Assembly (NCBI GenBank): GCA_024641545.1
Contig: JAHECW010000027.1
Location: 1 to 42,534 of the forward strand
Direction: 5' to 3'
DNA from: Acidobacteriota bacterium
GTDB taxonomy: Bacteria > Acidobacteriota > Thermoanaerobaculia > Thermoanaerobaculales > Sulfomarinibacteraceae
Length of the DNA stretch: 42,534 bases
Every line of letters begins with the position of its first letter. Positions within the stretch are counted from its first letter, which is position 1. The notes under the pieces were generated by a model that was given only the letters and a program-made list of their open reading frames with translations, was not told where the DNA came from and searched no databases. A program made the translations under genes and the position numbers. This document shows, one piece after another, positions 6,661 through 15,535 of this stretch.

Positions 6661-8283
6661 ATGTCGGAGAAGTCACCCCAAGAACTGATTCAGATCGATC
6701 TCAATCCGCCTCGAAAGAAGTGGATGGACCCGTCCGTTGACTTCGAATCCCGGCGCGGCACCTGGTCCTACCCGGGTGGTGTCAAGAGTATCGAATACAT
6801 GGGATTCGCCAACCCGCGAGAGTGGTCGCCCACCGACGAGGACTGGAAGCTGCCGGAGAACTGGCAGCAGATCATCCACGACGGTTTCAAAGAGCGGCTC
6901 GGAAAATACCGTTCGTTGCGGGTTTTCATGGAAACCTGTGTTCGCTGCGGCGCCTGCGCCGACAAATGCCACTTCTTCATCGGTTCCGGCGATCCGAAAA
7001 ACATGCCCGTCCTGCGGTCGGAGCTGTTGCGCTCCATCTACCGCAATGACTTCACCCTGGCCGGCAAGATCCTCGGCGCCTTTGCCGGGGGTCGGAAACT
7101 GACGTTGGACGTGCTCAAGGAGTGGTTCTACTACTTCTTCCAGTGCACCGAGTGCCGCCGCTGCAGCGTCTATTGCCCCTACGGAATCGACACCGCAGAG
7201 GTCACCATGATGGCCCGCGAGCTGATGATGCTGGTGGGCGTCAACATCAACTGGATCTGCGAACCGGTCGCCAACTGCCACCGCACCGGCAACCACCTCG
7301 GGATCCAACCTCACACCTTCAAGGACAACATCGAGTTTCTCTGCGAGGAGCTCGAGGACGACCTCGGTATCACCGTCAATCCCGTGATCAACAAGAAGGG
7401 CGCCGAGGTTCTCTTCATCATCCCGTCGGCCGACTACTTCGCCGATCCCGGGACCTATACTTTTATCGGCTATCTCATGCTCTTCCAGCAGATCGGGCTC
7501 GACTACACCATGTCGGCCTATGCCTCGGAGGGCGGCAACTTCGGCCTCTTCACCTCGCACGACACCATCAAGAAACTCAACTACAAGATCTACCACGAAG
7601 CCAAGAGACTCGGCGTCAAGTGGATCATCGGTGGTGAGTGCGGCCACATGTGGCGGGTCATGCATCAGTACATGGACACGATGAACGGGCCCACCGATTT
7701 CCTCGAAGTACCCCGTTCACCGATCACCGGGACGGTCTTCGAAAACGCGAGATCGACCAAGATGGTCCACATCTGCGAGTTCACCGCCGACTTGATCCGT
7801 AACAAGAAGATCAAGCTCGACCCGAGCCGCAACGACAAGTACCGCGTGACCTTCCACGACTCGTGCAATCCCTCGCGGGCCCTCGGGCTCTTCGAGGAGC
7901 CGCGCTACATTCTCAAAAACGTCTGCAACAACTTCTTCGAGATGCCGGAGAACACCATCCGCGAACACACCTTCTGTTGCGCGGGCGGCGCCGGCCTCGG
8001 CAACGACGAGAACATGGAGATGCGCCTGCGGGGCGGGTTGCCTCGGGGCAATGCCCTCAAGCACGTCCGTGACGCGCACGACGTCAACCTCATGAGCTGT
8101 ATCTGCGCCATCGATCGCGCGACGCTGCCGCCCCTCGCCGAGTACTGGGCGCCCGGGGTGGAGATCAGCGGCGTTCACGAACTCGTGGCCAACGCACTGG
8201 TGATGGACGGCGAGACCGAACGCACGAAGAACCTGCGGGGAGAATCGCTGAAGGCGGAAACGGAGGAGACCACCGATGTATGA
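6661..8283 (+). CDS. dsrK: DsrK, HdrD-like iron-sulfur subunit of DsrMKJOP
   Basis: Cytoplasmic protein of 540 residues homologous to heterodisulfide reductase HdrD. Two ferredoxin-type [4Fe-4S] motifs are present, CVRCGACADKC (about residue 98) and CTECRRCSVYCPYG (about 162). The C-terminal half holds the CCG-type cluster region: DSCNPSR, then CCAGGAG, then SCICAID. This site is believed to act on the DsrC trisulfide. The length is normal. The last codons overlap the dsrJ start (ATGTATGA), so translation is coupled. Confidence 0.95.
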   Translation: MSEKSPQELIQIDLNPPRKKWMDPSVDFESRRGTWSYPGGVKSIEYMGFANPREWSPTDEDWKLPENWQQIIHDGFKERLGKYRSLRVFMETCVRCGACADKCHFFIGSGDPKNMPVLRSELLRSIYRNDFTLAGKILGAFAGGRKLTLDVLKEWFYYFFQCTECRRCSVYCPYGIDTAEVTMMARELMMLVGVNINWICEPVANCHRTGNHLGIQPHTFKDNIEFLCEELEDDLGITVNPVINKKGAEVLFIIPSADYFADPGTYTFIGYLMLFQQIGLDYTMSAYASEGGNFGLFTSHDTIKKLNYKIYHEAKRLGVKWIIGGECGHMWRVMHQYMDTMNGPTDFLEVPRSPITGTVFENARSTKMVHICEFTADLIRNKKIKLDPSRNDKYRVTFHDSCNPSRALGLFEEPRYILKNVCNNFFEMPENTIREHTFCCAGGAGLGNDENMEMRLRGGLPRGNALKHVRDAHDVNLMSCICAIDRATLPPLAEYWAPGVEISGVHELVANALVMDGETERTKNLRGESLKAETEETTDV

Positions 8284-8665
8284 CGCCGGCAAGATCATCG
8301 TCGGAATCGTGGTCTTCGTGGTCCTGGCCACGTCACCGCTGTGGTTCAACGCCCTGACCGAGGCAACCCCCGAGGCTCCCAAGCTCACGTTGCCGACCAA
8401 CGGCTCGACCGAGTGCGTCGAGGCCACAGGGTACATGCGCGCGAGTCACATGGACCTGCTCAACCAGTGGCGCGAACAGGTGGTGAGGACCGGACAACGG
8501 GACTATGTCAGCAGCTCGAGCGGAAAGGTCTTCGACATGAGCCTTTCCCGGACCTGCATGGACTGTCACTCCAACAAGGCTGATTTCTGCGACGCCTGCC
8601 ACACCTACATGGCGGTTTCACCCTATTGCTGGGACTGCCATGTGGAACCGAAAGGGGCCAACTGA
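8276..8665 (+). CDS. dsrJ: DsrJ, triheme cytochrome c of DsrMKJOP
   Basis: Protein of 129 residues with an uncleaved N-terminal anchor (IIVGIVVFVVLATSPLWF) placing the rest in the periplasm. Three heme-binding motifs are packed at the C-terminus: CMDCH, CDACH and CWDCH. The only other cysteine is Cys47 (NGSTEC), which matches the position of the unusual His/Cys heme ligand described for Allochromatium DsrJ (Cys46). The ATG overlaps the dsrK stop and the TGA shares a base with the dsrO ATG. Confidence 0.95.
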   Translation: MYDAGKIIVGIVVFVVLATSPLWFNALTEATPEAPKLTLPTNGSTECVEATGYMRASHMDLLNQWREQVVRTGQRDYVSSSSGKVFDMSLSRTCMDCHSNKADFCDACHTYMAVSPYCWDCHVEPKGAN

Positions 8666-9519
8666 TGGATGGGAACAGACGTGATTTCCTGAAGCTGGCA
8701 GGCCTCACCGCCTTGGGAGCGACCGGGGCGTCGTCGATCAATGCCACAACCGCGGCAGCATCGACCGTCGAGAGCCAGGCCGAGGCGTCGACGGGCGGTG
8801 TCCGCTTGGGCATGGTCATCGACCTTCGCAAGTTCTCCAAGAACGACGCGCTCATCGAGCGCTGCATCGAGGCCTGCCACGCGGCTCACAATGTCCCCGA
8901 TTTCGGGGACGATGCCAAGAACGAGGTCAAGTGGATCTGGTCGGAAGACTTCGAGACGGCATTCCACTCGCAGGAGTTCCACTACATCCGCGAGGATCTC
9001 AAGGGCAAGCCGACCCTGCTGCTGTGCAACCACTGCAACAACCCGCCGTGCACCCGGGTCTGCCCCACACAGGCGACCTGGAAGCGTGAGGCGGACGGCA
9101 TCGTCATGATGGACTGGCACCGCTGCATCGGATGCCGATACTGCGTCGTGGCCTGCCCGTACGGATCGCGCTCCTTCAACTGGAAGGACCCGCGCCCGGC
9201 CATCGACGAAATCACTCCCGACTATCCCACGCGGATGCGGGGAGTGGTCGAGAAGTGCACCTTCTGCGAGGAGCGCATCTCCCGCGGCCTCGAACCGGCG
9301 TGCGTCGAGGCCTGCTCGAACGACGAGATCGTCTTCGGCAACCTCAACGATCCGGACTCGAAGGTGCGGCAGCTGCTCGCCGAGCGGATGGCGATCCGAC
9401 GCAAATCCGGTCTCGGAACCCAACCCGAGGTCTACTACATCATCGACGACCCGCGGACCTTGCAGGAGACCGCGCCGGCGGCCGTGGTCGAGGTGGCGGA
9501 AGGGGGCGACCATGCTTGA
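8665..9519 (+). CDS. dsrO: DsrO, periplasmic ferredoxin-like subunit of DsrMKJOP
   Basis: Protein of 284 residues starting with a twin-arginine signal peptide (NRRDFLKLAGLTALGATG), so it is exported folded with its clusters. Four cysteine groups for [4Fe-4S] clusters follow: CIEAC, CNHCNNPPCTRVCP, CIGCRYCVVACPYG and CTFCEER with CVEAC. It wires the triheme DsrJ to the membrane subunit DsrP. The ATG at 8665 shares its A with the dsrJ TGA and gives a proper Tat start; the frame is open 13 codons further upstream inside dsrJ. The final bases overlap dsrP by eight. Confidence 0.95.
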   Translation: MDGNRRDFLKLAGLTALGATGASSINATTAAASTVESQAEASTGGVRLGMVIDLRKFSKNDALIERCIEACHAAHNVPDFGDDAKNEVKWIWSEDFETAFHSQEFHYIREDLKGKPTLLLCNHCNNPPCTRVCPTQATWKREADGIVMMDWHRCIGCRYCVVACPYGSRSFNWKDPRPAIDEITPDYPTRMRGVVEKCTFCEERISRGLEPACVEACSNDEIVFGNLNDPDSKVRQLLAERMAIRRKSGLGTQPEVYYIIDDPRTLQETAPAAVVEVAEGGDHA

Positions 9520-10675
9520 GAAGGCGCTCACTGGAAACCGCACGTACTGGACGTGGATGTTCTTCCTCCTCGCCATCATCGGGGCGGGTGCCGCGTGCTG
9601 GTTCTGGCAGTTCCGTACCGGTCTGACCGTCACGGGCTTGAGTCGTGACGTGGTCTGGGGCCTCTACATCGCTCAGTTCACCTTCCTGGTGGGCGTCGCC
9701 GCTTCGGCGGTGATGGTGGTGCTGCCGTACTACCTGCACAACTACAAGGCATTCGGCAAGATGACCATCCTCGGCGAGTTCCTCGCCATCGCGGCGGTCA
9801 TCATGTGCATGCTCTTCATCTTCGTCGACATGGGCAGACCCGACCGGATCTTCAATGTCTTCCTCCATCCGACGCCGCACTCGATGATGTTCTGGGACAC
9901 GGTGGCCCTCGGCGGTTATCTGGTGCTCAACATCCTGATCAGCCGGGTGTCGCTGAGCTGCGAACGGCGGGGCGAGCCGCCGCCAAAGTGGATCAAGCCG
10001 ATCATCATTCTCTCCATCCCCTGGGCGGTCAGCATCCACACCGTTACGGCATTTCTTTATGCCGGTCTCGCAGCCCGGCCGTTCTGGATGACGGCGATTC
10101 TGGCCCCGCGGTTCCTGGCGTCGGCCTTTGCGGCCGGCCCGGCCCTGCTCATTCTGCTGGCGCTGATCGTCCGCAGGCTGACGACATTCGATCCCGGCAA
10201 GGAAGCGATCCAGAAGCTCGCCGAAATCGTCACCTACGCCATGCTTCTCAACGTCTTCTTCGTCGCCATGGAGCTTTTTACGGCGCTCTACAGCGATATC
10301 CCGGAACACGTTCTTCACTTCCAGTTCCTCTTCATGGGACTCGAAGGCAACAACACCCTGGCGCCGTGGATGTGGCTGTCGGTGGTGCTGGCCGTGGTGG
10401 CGTTGGTGATCCTGGTCAATCCCTCGACCCGTCGCTCGGAGACCACTCTCGTGGTCGGCTGCATCGCCGTTTTCGGTTCGCTCTGGATCGACAAGGGTCT
10501 CGGCATGGTCATCGCGGGGTTCATCCCTTCGCCTCTGGGAAAGGTGACCCAATACTCACCGACCGCGCCCGAGCTCACCATCTCGCTGGCGATCTACGCC
10601 ATCGGAATTCTGATCGTGACCGGTCTCTACAAGATCGCTCTTGAAGTTCGGGGACAGATGAAGACCGAGCCCTAG
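9512..10675 (+). CDS. dsrP: DsrP, NrfD-like quinone-interacting membrane subunit
   Basis: Integral membrane protein of 387 residues of the NrfD/PsrC family with about ten hydrophobic helices, beginning at YWTWMFFLLAIIGAGAACWFW. Family features seen are DVVWGLYIAQFTFLVGVAASAVM in the second helix and FVDMGRPDRIFNVFLHPTPHSMMFWD after the third or fourth. It exchanges electrons between menaquinone and DsrO. The start overlaps the dsrO end and the gene is followed by an intrinsic terminator, making it the last gene of the operon. Confidence 0.95.
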   Translation: MLEKALTGNRTYWTWMFFLLAIIGAGAACWFWQFRTGLTVTGLSRDVVWGLYIAQFTFLVGVAASAVMVVLPYYLHNYKAFGKMTILGEFLAIAAVIMCMLFIFVDMGRPDRIFNVFLHPTPHSMMFWDTVALGGYLVLNILISRVSLSCERRGEPPPKWIKPIIILSIPWAVSIHTVTAFLYAGLAARPFWMTAILAPRFLASAFAAGPALLILLALIVRRLTTFDPGKEAIQKLAEIVTYAMLLNVFFVAMELFTALYSDIPEHVLHFQFLFMGLEGNNTLAPWMWLSVVLAVVALVILVNPSTRRSETTLVVGCIAVFGSLWIDKGLGMVIAGFIPSPLGKVTQYSPTAPELTISLAIYAIGILIVTGLYKIALEVRGQMKTEP

Positions 10676-10706
10676 CTCGGGCGGATCTCCGTAACTGTGA
10701 ATTCGT

Positions 10707-10742
10707 TCGCCCCCGTCCGATCGCGGCCGGGGGCGATTTTTT
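10707..10742 (+). terminator. Intrinsic terminator after dsrP
   Basis: Arms TCGCCCCCG (10707-10715) and CGGGGGCGA (10728-10736) form a perfect nine-pair stem with a 12-base loop, followed by six T residues. The ribosome site of the next gene (GGAG at 10743-10746) begins directly after the T-run, so any expression of that gene from the dsr promoter depends on readthrough. Confidence 0.88.
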
Positions 10743-10751
10743 GGAGCAACC

Positions 10752-12410
10752 ATGAGCGAGACATCAAAGAGAATCGTGATCGTCGGCGCCTCCGCCGCGG
10801 GGCTGCGCTGCGCGTGCCGCGTCAAACGGCTGCAGCCGGGCTGGTCGGTGGTGGTGGTTGAAGCCAGGGAGGTGTTCTCGTACGGCGCCTGCGGGATGCC
10901 CTATGTGCTGTCCGGCGACATCGAGGAGCTCGGCGTGCTCAGGAAAACCCCGTACGGAACCGACCGGGATGCCGGCTATTTCGCTTCCGTCAAGGGCGTC
11001 GAAGTCGTCGCGCCATGGCGAGCCGTCGCGATCGACACCGAGTCTCGGACGCTCACGATCACGAACACGGGCGACGAGCGCGTCCTCGAGTGGGATGAAC
11101 TGGTGCTGGCGACCGGAGCAACGCCCCGGACGCTCCCCGGTCAGCCCGTCCACGAACGGGTGCGGGCCTTTCATGTCTGGGATGACGTCAAACCGCTCAA
11201 GATCGGTCTCATGCGGGGCGAAATCGGCGAGGTGGCGGTGGTCGGCGCCGGGTTGGTGGGCTGCGAGGTTGCGGAGGCGTTTTCGTCGCTCTGGGGCGCC
11301 GATGTGACCCTCATCGAGGCGGCGCCCACGCCGCTGCCCGAGATCCTCGACCCGGAGCTCGGCAGAGTCGTGGCGAAGCACCTCGAGAGCCGCGACGTGA
11401 AGGTGTTGACCGGTTGTCCGGTTGAGCGGTTCGAGCCGGATGACGAGGGCGTCACCGTCCACGCCGGCGGCAACGAAATCCGCGTCGACGTGGCGGTGGT
11501 TGCCGTGGGCGTGAGGCCGAAGGTCGATTTGGCCCGGACCGCCGGCGTCAGTCTCGGGCCGACCGGGGCGATCCGCGTCGACGAGAAGCTCGGGACCTCG
11601 GTGCCGCACATCTGGGCCGCCGGTGACTGCGCGGAGGTGCACCACGTGGTCACCGGCGGGCCGGCATACACCCCGCTCGGTTCGCTGGCCAACCGACAAG
11701 GGCGAATCGTCGGTACGTTGATCGCCGGTGGAGAGGGATCATTCGGTCCCATCGCCGGTGCAGCCGCGGTCAAGGTCTTCGACCTCAATGTCGCCTCCGT
11801 GGGGTGCACCGAGTACCGGCTCGGCGCCGACGGCCAGGGGGTTCGCTCGGTCTGGATCAGCGCAGAAGATCGTGCTCACTACTGGCCCGAATCCAAGCTC
11901 GTCCTGCTCGGGATGGTCTATGACCCGGCGAGCCGCCGCGTCCTCGGGGTCCAGGGAGTGGGCGAGGGGGGAGAGGTCGCCAAGCGGATCGACGTCGCCG
12001 CACAGCTGATCCTCCGTCACGCCACCATCGAAGACTTCATCGAGCTCGAGCACGCCTACGCGCCGCCCTACGCTCCCGCTCTCGACCCGTTGACGGTCCT
12101 CGCCTGCGCGGCCCAGAACGAGCTCGACGGGATCGAGGCCGAGTCCCCGCTGACCGATCTCTCTCGGGCCACGGTCCTCGATGTCCGGATCGACGAGGAA
12201 CGCAAGGAGCGGCCCGTCGAGGCCGGAACCGTGGTCTCAATCGAGATCGGCGAGCTCAGAGACCGGGCCGACGAGATCCCGGGCGGTCCGCTGATCGTCG
12301 TCTGCGCCCACGGCACGCGCTCGGCCGAGGCGGTGCGCTATCTCGCCAGCCGGGGCATCCAGGCGCGGTATCTCGGAGGAGGGATGAGTTGGCGGGTGCG
12401 GGCGAAGTAG
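10752..12410 (+). CDS. CoA-disulfide/persulfide reductase-like flavoprotein with C-terminal rhodanese domain
   Basis: Protein of 552 residues. The N-terminal 450 residues form a pyridine nucleotide-disulfide oxidoreductase with two Rossmann motifs (IVIVGASAAGLRCA and VAVVGAGLVGCEVAEA) and the FAD-closing motif IWAAGDCAE. A single redox cysteine, Cys47 in YGACGMPY, replaces the CxxxxC pair of classical members, as in CoA-disulfide reductases. The last 90 residues are a rhodanese with active-site loop CAHGTRS (Cys518). Similar fusions reduce CoA-persulfide or polysulfide with NAD(P)H. In this context it could handle zero-valent sulfur beside the Dsr pathway; the substrate is inferred. It starts ten bases after the dsrP terminator with its own GGAG site. 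Confidence 0.85.
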   Translation: MSETSKRIVIVGASAAGLRCACRVKRLQPGWSVVVVEAREVFSYGACGMPYVLSGDIEELGVLRKTPYGTDRDAGYFASVKGVEVVAPWRAVAIDTESRTLTITNTGDERVLEWDELVLATGATPRTLPGQPVHERVRAFHVWDDVKPLKIGLMRGEIGEVAVVGAGLVGCEVAEAFSSLWGADVTLIEAAPTPLPEILDPELGRVVAKHLESRDVKVLTGCPVERFEPDDEGVTVHAGGNEIRVDVAVVAVGVRPKVDLARTAGVSLGPTGAIRVDEKLGTSVPHIWAAGDCAEVHHVVTGGPAYTPLGSLANRQGRIVGTLIAGGEGSFGPIAGAAAVKVFDLNVASVGCTEYRLGADGQGVRSVWISAEDRAHYWPESKLVLLGMVYDPASRRVLGVQGVGEGGEVAKRIDVAAQLILRHATIEDFIELEHAYAPPYAPALDPLTVLACAAQNELDGIEAESPLTDLSRATVLDVRIDEERKERPVEAGTVVSIEIGELRDRADEIPGGPLIVVCAHGTRSAEAVRYLASRGIQARYLGGGMSWRVRAK

Positions 12411-12412
12411 GT

Positions 12413-12616
12413 TCAATCAGTGGCGGGCAGATGCGCACACGCCATCAGTGCGCGTGGCCAGCGGCAGCGCTGGAAGGTGCCCTCGATGGTCGATATCGAG
12501 CCTTCCATTCCATCGACTGCGTCGAGGAGAATCCGTGCCTGATCCGGGTCATGGATCAGGCCGGAAGGGCCCTCAACGAATCCGCAGCCGGCACGAACGC
12601 GCTGAACGTCCGACAC
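12413..12616 (-). CDS. Small hypothetical protein downstream of the BASS transporter
   Basis: A GTG-started frame of 67 codons (SDVQRVRAGCGFVEGPSGLI onward) with codon choice like the neighbouring genes and an AGGTGG site upstream. It lies in the same frame as the transporter gene after that gene's stop; the frame stays open from the stop to 12413, about 94 codons, so its start is uncertain. It ends two bases from the convergent flavoprotein gene. I recognise no family and see no membrane segment. It is either a small gene or the eroded tail of something larger. Confidence 0.35.
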   Translation of the reverse strand: MSDVQRVRAGCGFVEGPSGLIHDPDQARILLDAVDGMEGSISTIEGTFQRCRWPRALMACAHLPATD

Positions 12617-12694
12617 TGAGGGCCACCTGTCGTGTGGCGAGAGATACGACCGGCCGCCGTGAAATTCGGGCTCGATCGTTGCCCGTGGATGTGG

Positions 12695-13555
12695 TCAGGC
12701 TGGAGTTCGTGCCCTTCTGAGAAGCGCCACCATGGTCAAGATGACGAGCGCCTGAATGAGCAGGAGAACAGTCGCGAAACCGGCGAACTCGGGTCGGCCG
12801 AGGATTGTCACCGAAACCACCAGGGCGAGGGCGAGGTTCCGGCAGGGAAACTCGATGAGATAGGTCAGCCGGTCGGCCGGTGGCCGGCCGGTGACCCAGG
12901 CCAGCGAGTACCCGGAAGCCATGGCGAGCGAGGTGAACACCACCGCCGCCAGCACAAGCTCACCCAGGGCGGATGCCATCGCGACCCTCTGGTCGTAGAC
13001 GATATAGGTCACCAGCGCGACCAAAGCGACCAGGCTCACCCGCCGCAGGGCCTTGTCTCGGCTTTCGTTTGTCTTCGGCCGCCAACGCCGGAGGATCATG
13101 CCTAGACAGGTGGGGAGCGCGACGAGGAAGAGCAACTGGATGACGAGGGCCGTGATCGGGGTCTCGATCTCGGGTTGGTCGTTGAGCCAGAAGAAGAACC
13201 CTGCCGCCACGAGAAAAGGCAGCGTGACGAACGCCAGGAGGCACGATATTGCGGTGAGCGTGATGGACAGCGCCGAGTTGGCTCCGGCGAGGCAGGCGTA
13301 GAAGTTCGAAATCGTCCCGCCGGGGCAGGCGGCCACGAGCACGAGGCCGGCAATGACGGCCGGTGGGGGGTTGAAGACAAGGATAATGACCGTCGCGATG
13401 AGAGGGAGCAGAACCAGCTGGCCGAGGGTGGCGGTGATCAAGGCGCGGAGATCGGTCGCCGATCGGCGCAGTTCCGAGGTCGTAAGGCCGTGGCCCACCG
13501 CAACCATCATGAGGAAGGTCACGGTCGGAACGGCGGCATCGACCAGCGGTCCCAT
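12695..13555 (-). CDS. Bile acid:sodium symporter (BASS/SBF) family transporter
   Basis: Integral membrane protein of 286 residues with eight to ten hydrophobic helices. Family hallmarks are MVAVGHGLTTSELRR near the start and the broken-helix region ACPGGTISNFYACLAGANSALSI, which lines the sodium and substrate site in ASBT-like proteins. Members move organic anions or small acids with sodium; the substrate cannot be read here. It is transcribed away from the siroheme gene, from which it is separated by 117 bases of shared promoter region. Placement among sulfur genes hints at a sulfur-containing or organic-acid substrate, but this is weak. Confidence 0.85.
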   Translation of the reverse strand: MGPLVDAAVPTVTFLMMVAVGHGLTTSELRRSATDLRALITATLGQLVLLPLIATVIILVFNPPPAVIAGLVLVAACPGGTISNFYACLAGANSALSITLTAISCLLAFVTLPFLVAAGFFFWLNDQPEIETPITALVIQLLFLVALPTCLGMILRRWRPKTNESRDKALRRVSLVALVALVTYIVYDQRVAMASALGELVLAAVVFTSLAMASGYSLAWVTGRPPADRLTYLIEFPCRNLALALVVSVTILGRPEFAGFATVLLLIQALVILTMVALLRRARTPA

Positions 13556-13672
13556 CGGCGATCATTCTGCGCCATTGCAAGGGCAGGACGCAACGGAAAC
13601 CTGCATTTGTTTCGATGCTAAACTTCGCGGCGTGCGTTCGCTGGTCGCCGGACCGCGGGAGGATGGATCGAG

Positions 13673-15463
13673 ATGTATCCGGTCATGTTGGATGTCACCG
13701 ATCGCTCATGTCTGGTCGTGGGTGGCGGTGGGATCGCCCTGCGCAAGGCGCAAGGGCTGGTCGAGGACGGCGCCCGGGTCACGGTCGTCGCCCCCGAGGT
13801 TGTCGATCCCCTGGCGAGGATGGCCGAAGCAGGTCGGCTCCGCCTCGAGCGCCGCGTCTACGAGACCGGTGAGGCCGTGACCTATGCGCTGGTCTTCGCC
13901 GCGACCGACGACCGAGAGGTCAATGCGGAGGTGTTTGCCGACGCCAACGATGCGGGCGTATGGGTCAACGTGGCGGATGATCCGGAACTGTGCTCCTTCC
14001 ACCTTCCGGGCCGGGTCCGGCGAGGTCCGCTCCAGATCGCCGTCGCATCGGCCGGCGAGGCGCCGTTCGCCGTTCGTCGCCTGCGCCAGCTCCTCGAGCG
14101 TCGTTTTGGCGCCGAGTGGTCGGAGTGGGTTGCTGCGGCGAGCCGCTTTCGCAATCGAGTCTACGAACTCGGCGTTGCGCCCGCCGATTCCGAGGCGCTC
14201 TTCGATCGGTTCTTCTCGTCGACGGTCGATGCCGAGAGTTGGAAGGCTCGGGTCCCTACCGCCACCGAGGAGGCCGAGTGGATCTCGGCCCCGGTGAGTC
14301 ATCTCGACCGCGGCCCGACTGCCGAGGACGGCGGGGCGAAGGCGTGCCGCGACGGTGAGTCGAACCGGGGATTCGTGTCCCTCGTGGGTGCCGGACCGGG
14401 TTGCTCCGGGTTGCTCACGGTCCGCGGACGACAGCGGCTCTTCGAGGCGGACGCGGTGGTGTACGACCGCCTCGCGGCGCCTGCCCTCCCTTGTGAACTC
14501 GGGCCGGAGGTCCAGCTTCACCCGGTCGGCAAGGAAGCTGGGGTCCACCCCATCCCGCAGGAGGAGATCAATTCCCTCCTGGTGCGGCTCGCGCGGCAGG
14601 GTCTCCGGGTGGTTCGACTCAAGGGCGGCGATCCCTATGTTTTTGGCCGGGGCGGGGAAGAGGCCGAGGTTCTCGACAGCGAAGGAATCGCCTTCGAGGT
14701 CATCCCGGGGGTCACCTCCGGGGTCGCCGCCATGGCTTGGGCCGGAATCCCGGTGACCCACCGGCGGGAAGCGGTGCGGTTGACGCTGCTGACCGCCCAT
14801 GAGGCGGTGAAATCAGACGGGCCGCAGGTTCGATGGGATCTCCTCGCGCAGGACAAACACGCGACCATCGTCGGCTATATGGGAGTGACGGCTTTGCCCG
14901 AGGTGGTGCACCAGCTCCTCGGCGGAGGGATGGATCCATCGACGCCCGCGGCCATGGTCGAACAGGGCACGACGGCCTCGCAGCGGAAGGTGATCTCGAC
15001 CCTCGCAGAGTTGCCAGCCGCCATCGTCGAGGCCGGGCTTCGACCTCCTGCGCTCTTCGCGATCGGGCCGACCATCGGCCGCTCGGACAAGCTCGACTGG
15101 TTCAGCCGCCTGCCGTTGGCCGGTGAGCGACTGGTGGTTCCCGACGCCGCCGGGGTCGTGGTGCGTCGGCTCGAAGCAGCCGGCGCCGATGTCGTGCCGG
15201 TACCGTTTCCGGTGACCCCGGCGGCGCGGGTGGTGATGGCGGCTCTGCCGGTCACCGGCTGCGTTGTGACCAGCCCAGCCGAGGTCGATTGGGTGGACGA
15301 TGAACGCGGCGGTCCCGGTTGGATTGACGCGGCTCGGAGTTGGTGCGTCGGCGAAGCAGCGGCGGAGCGCGCGCGGCAACGAGGATGGCGGCACGTCCAC
15401 GAGCTGTCGGCGGGGTTGGATTGCAGCGACCTGGTGGCGGAAATTGCCGGTACTCGTCGCTGA
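13673..15463 (+). CDS. cysG: Siroheme biosynthesis fusion: precorrin-2 dehydrogenase, SUMT and HemD-like tail
   Basis: Protein of 596 residues in three parts. Residues 1-170 resemble the NAD-dependent precorrin-2 dehydrogenase domain of CysG/Met8 (MLDVTDRSCLVVGGGGIALRKAQGL; VNVADDPELCSFHLPG). Residues 233-480 are a uroporphyrinogen-III C-methyltransferase (GAGPGCSGLLTVRG, VRLKGGDPYVFGRGGEEAE, PGVTSGVAAMAWAGIPVTHR). Residues 485-596 look like part of uroporphyrinogen-III synthase (VTSPAEVDWV, SWCVGEAAAERARQRGW) at about half normal length. It would supply siroheme to sulfite reductase, upstream of the DsrN step. The ATG follows GGGAGG. The short third part may be inactive. It probably leads the unit containing the following two-component pair. 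Confidence 0.88.
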   Translation: MYPVMLDVTDRSCLVVGGGGIALRKAQGLVEDGARVTVVAPEVVDPLARMAEAGRLRLERRVYETGEAVTYALVFAATDDREVNAEVFADANDAGVWVNVADDPELCSFHLPGRVRRGPLQIAVASAGEAPFAVRRLRQLLERRFGAEWSEWVAAASRFRNRVYELGVAPADSEALFDRFFSSTVDAESWKARVPTATEEAEWISAPVSHLDRGPTAEDGGAKACRDGESNRGFVSLVGAGPGCSGLLTVRGRQRLFEADAVVYDRLAAPALPCELGPEVQLHPVGKEAGVHPIPQEEINSLLVRLARQGLRVVRLKGGDPYVFGRGGEEAEVLDSEGIAFEVIPGVTSGVAAMAWAGIPVTHRREAVRLTLLTAHEAVKSDGPQVRWDLLAQDKHATIVGYMGVTALPEVVHQLLGGGMDPSTPAAMVEQGTTASQRKVISTLAELPAAIVEAGLRPPALFAIGPTIGRSDKLDWFSRLPLAGERLVVPDAAGVVVRRLEAAGADVVPVPFPVTPAARVVMAALPVTGCVVTSPAEVDWVDDERGGPGWIDAARSWCVGEAAAERARQRGWRHVHELSAGLDCSDLVAEIAGTRR

Positions 15464-15535
15464 CGGCCGGCGCCGGCGTCCGGTCGGCTGCCCGATGGAG
15501 GTCGCCGTCGCCCTGGCGAATCACGGGTGGGCGCG

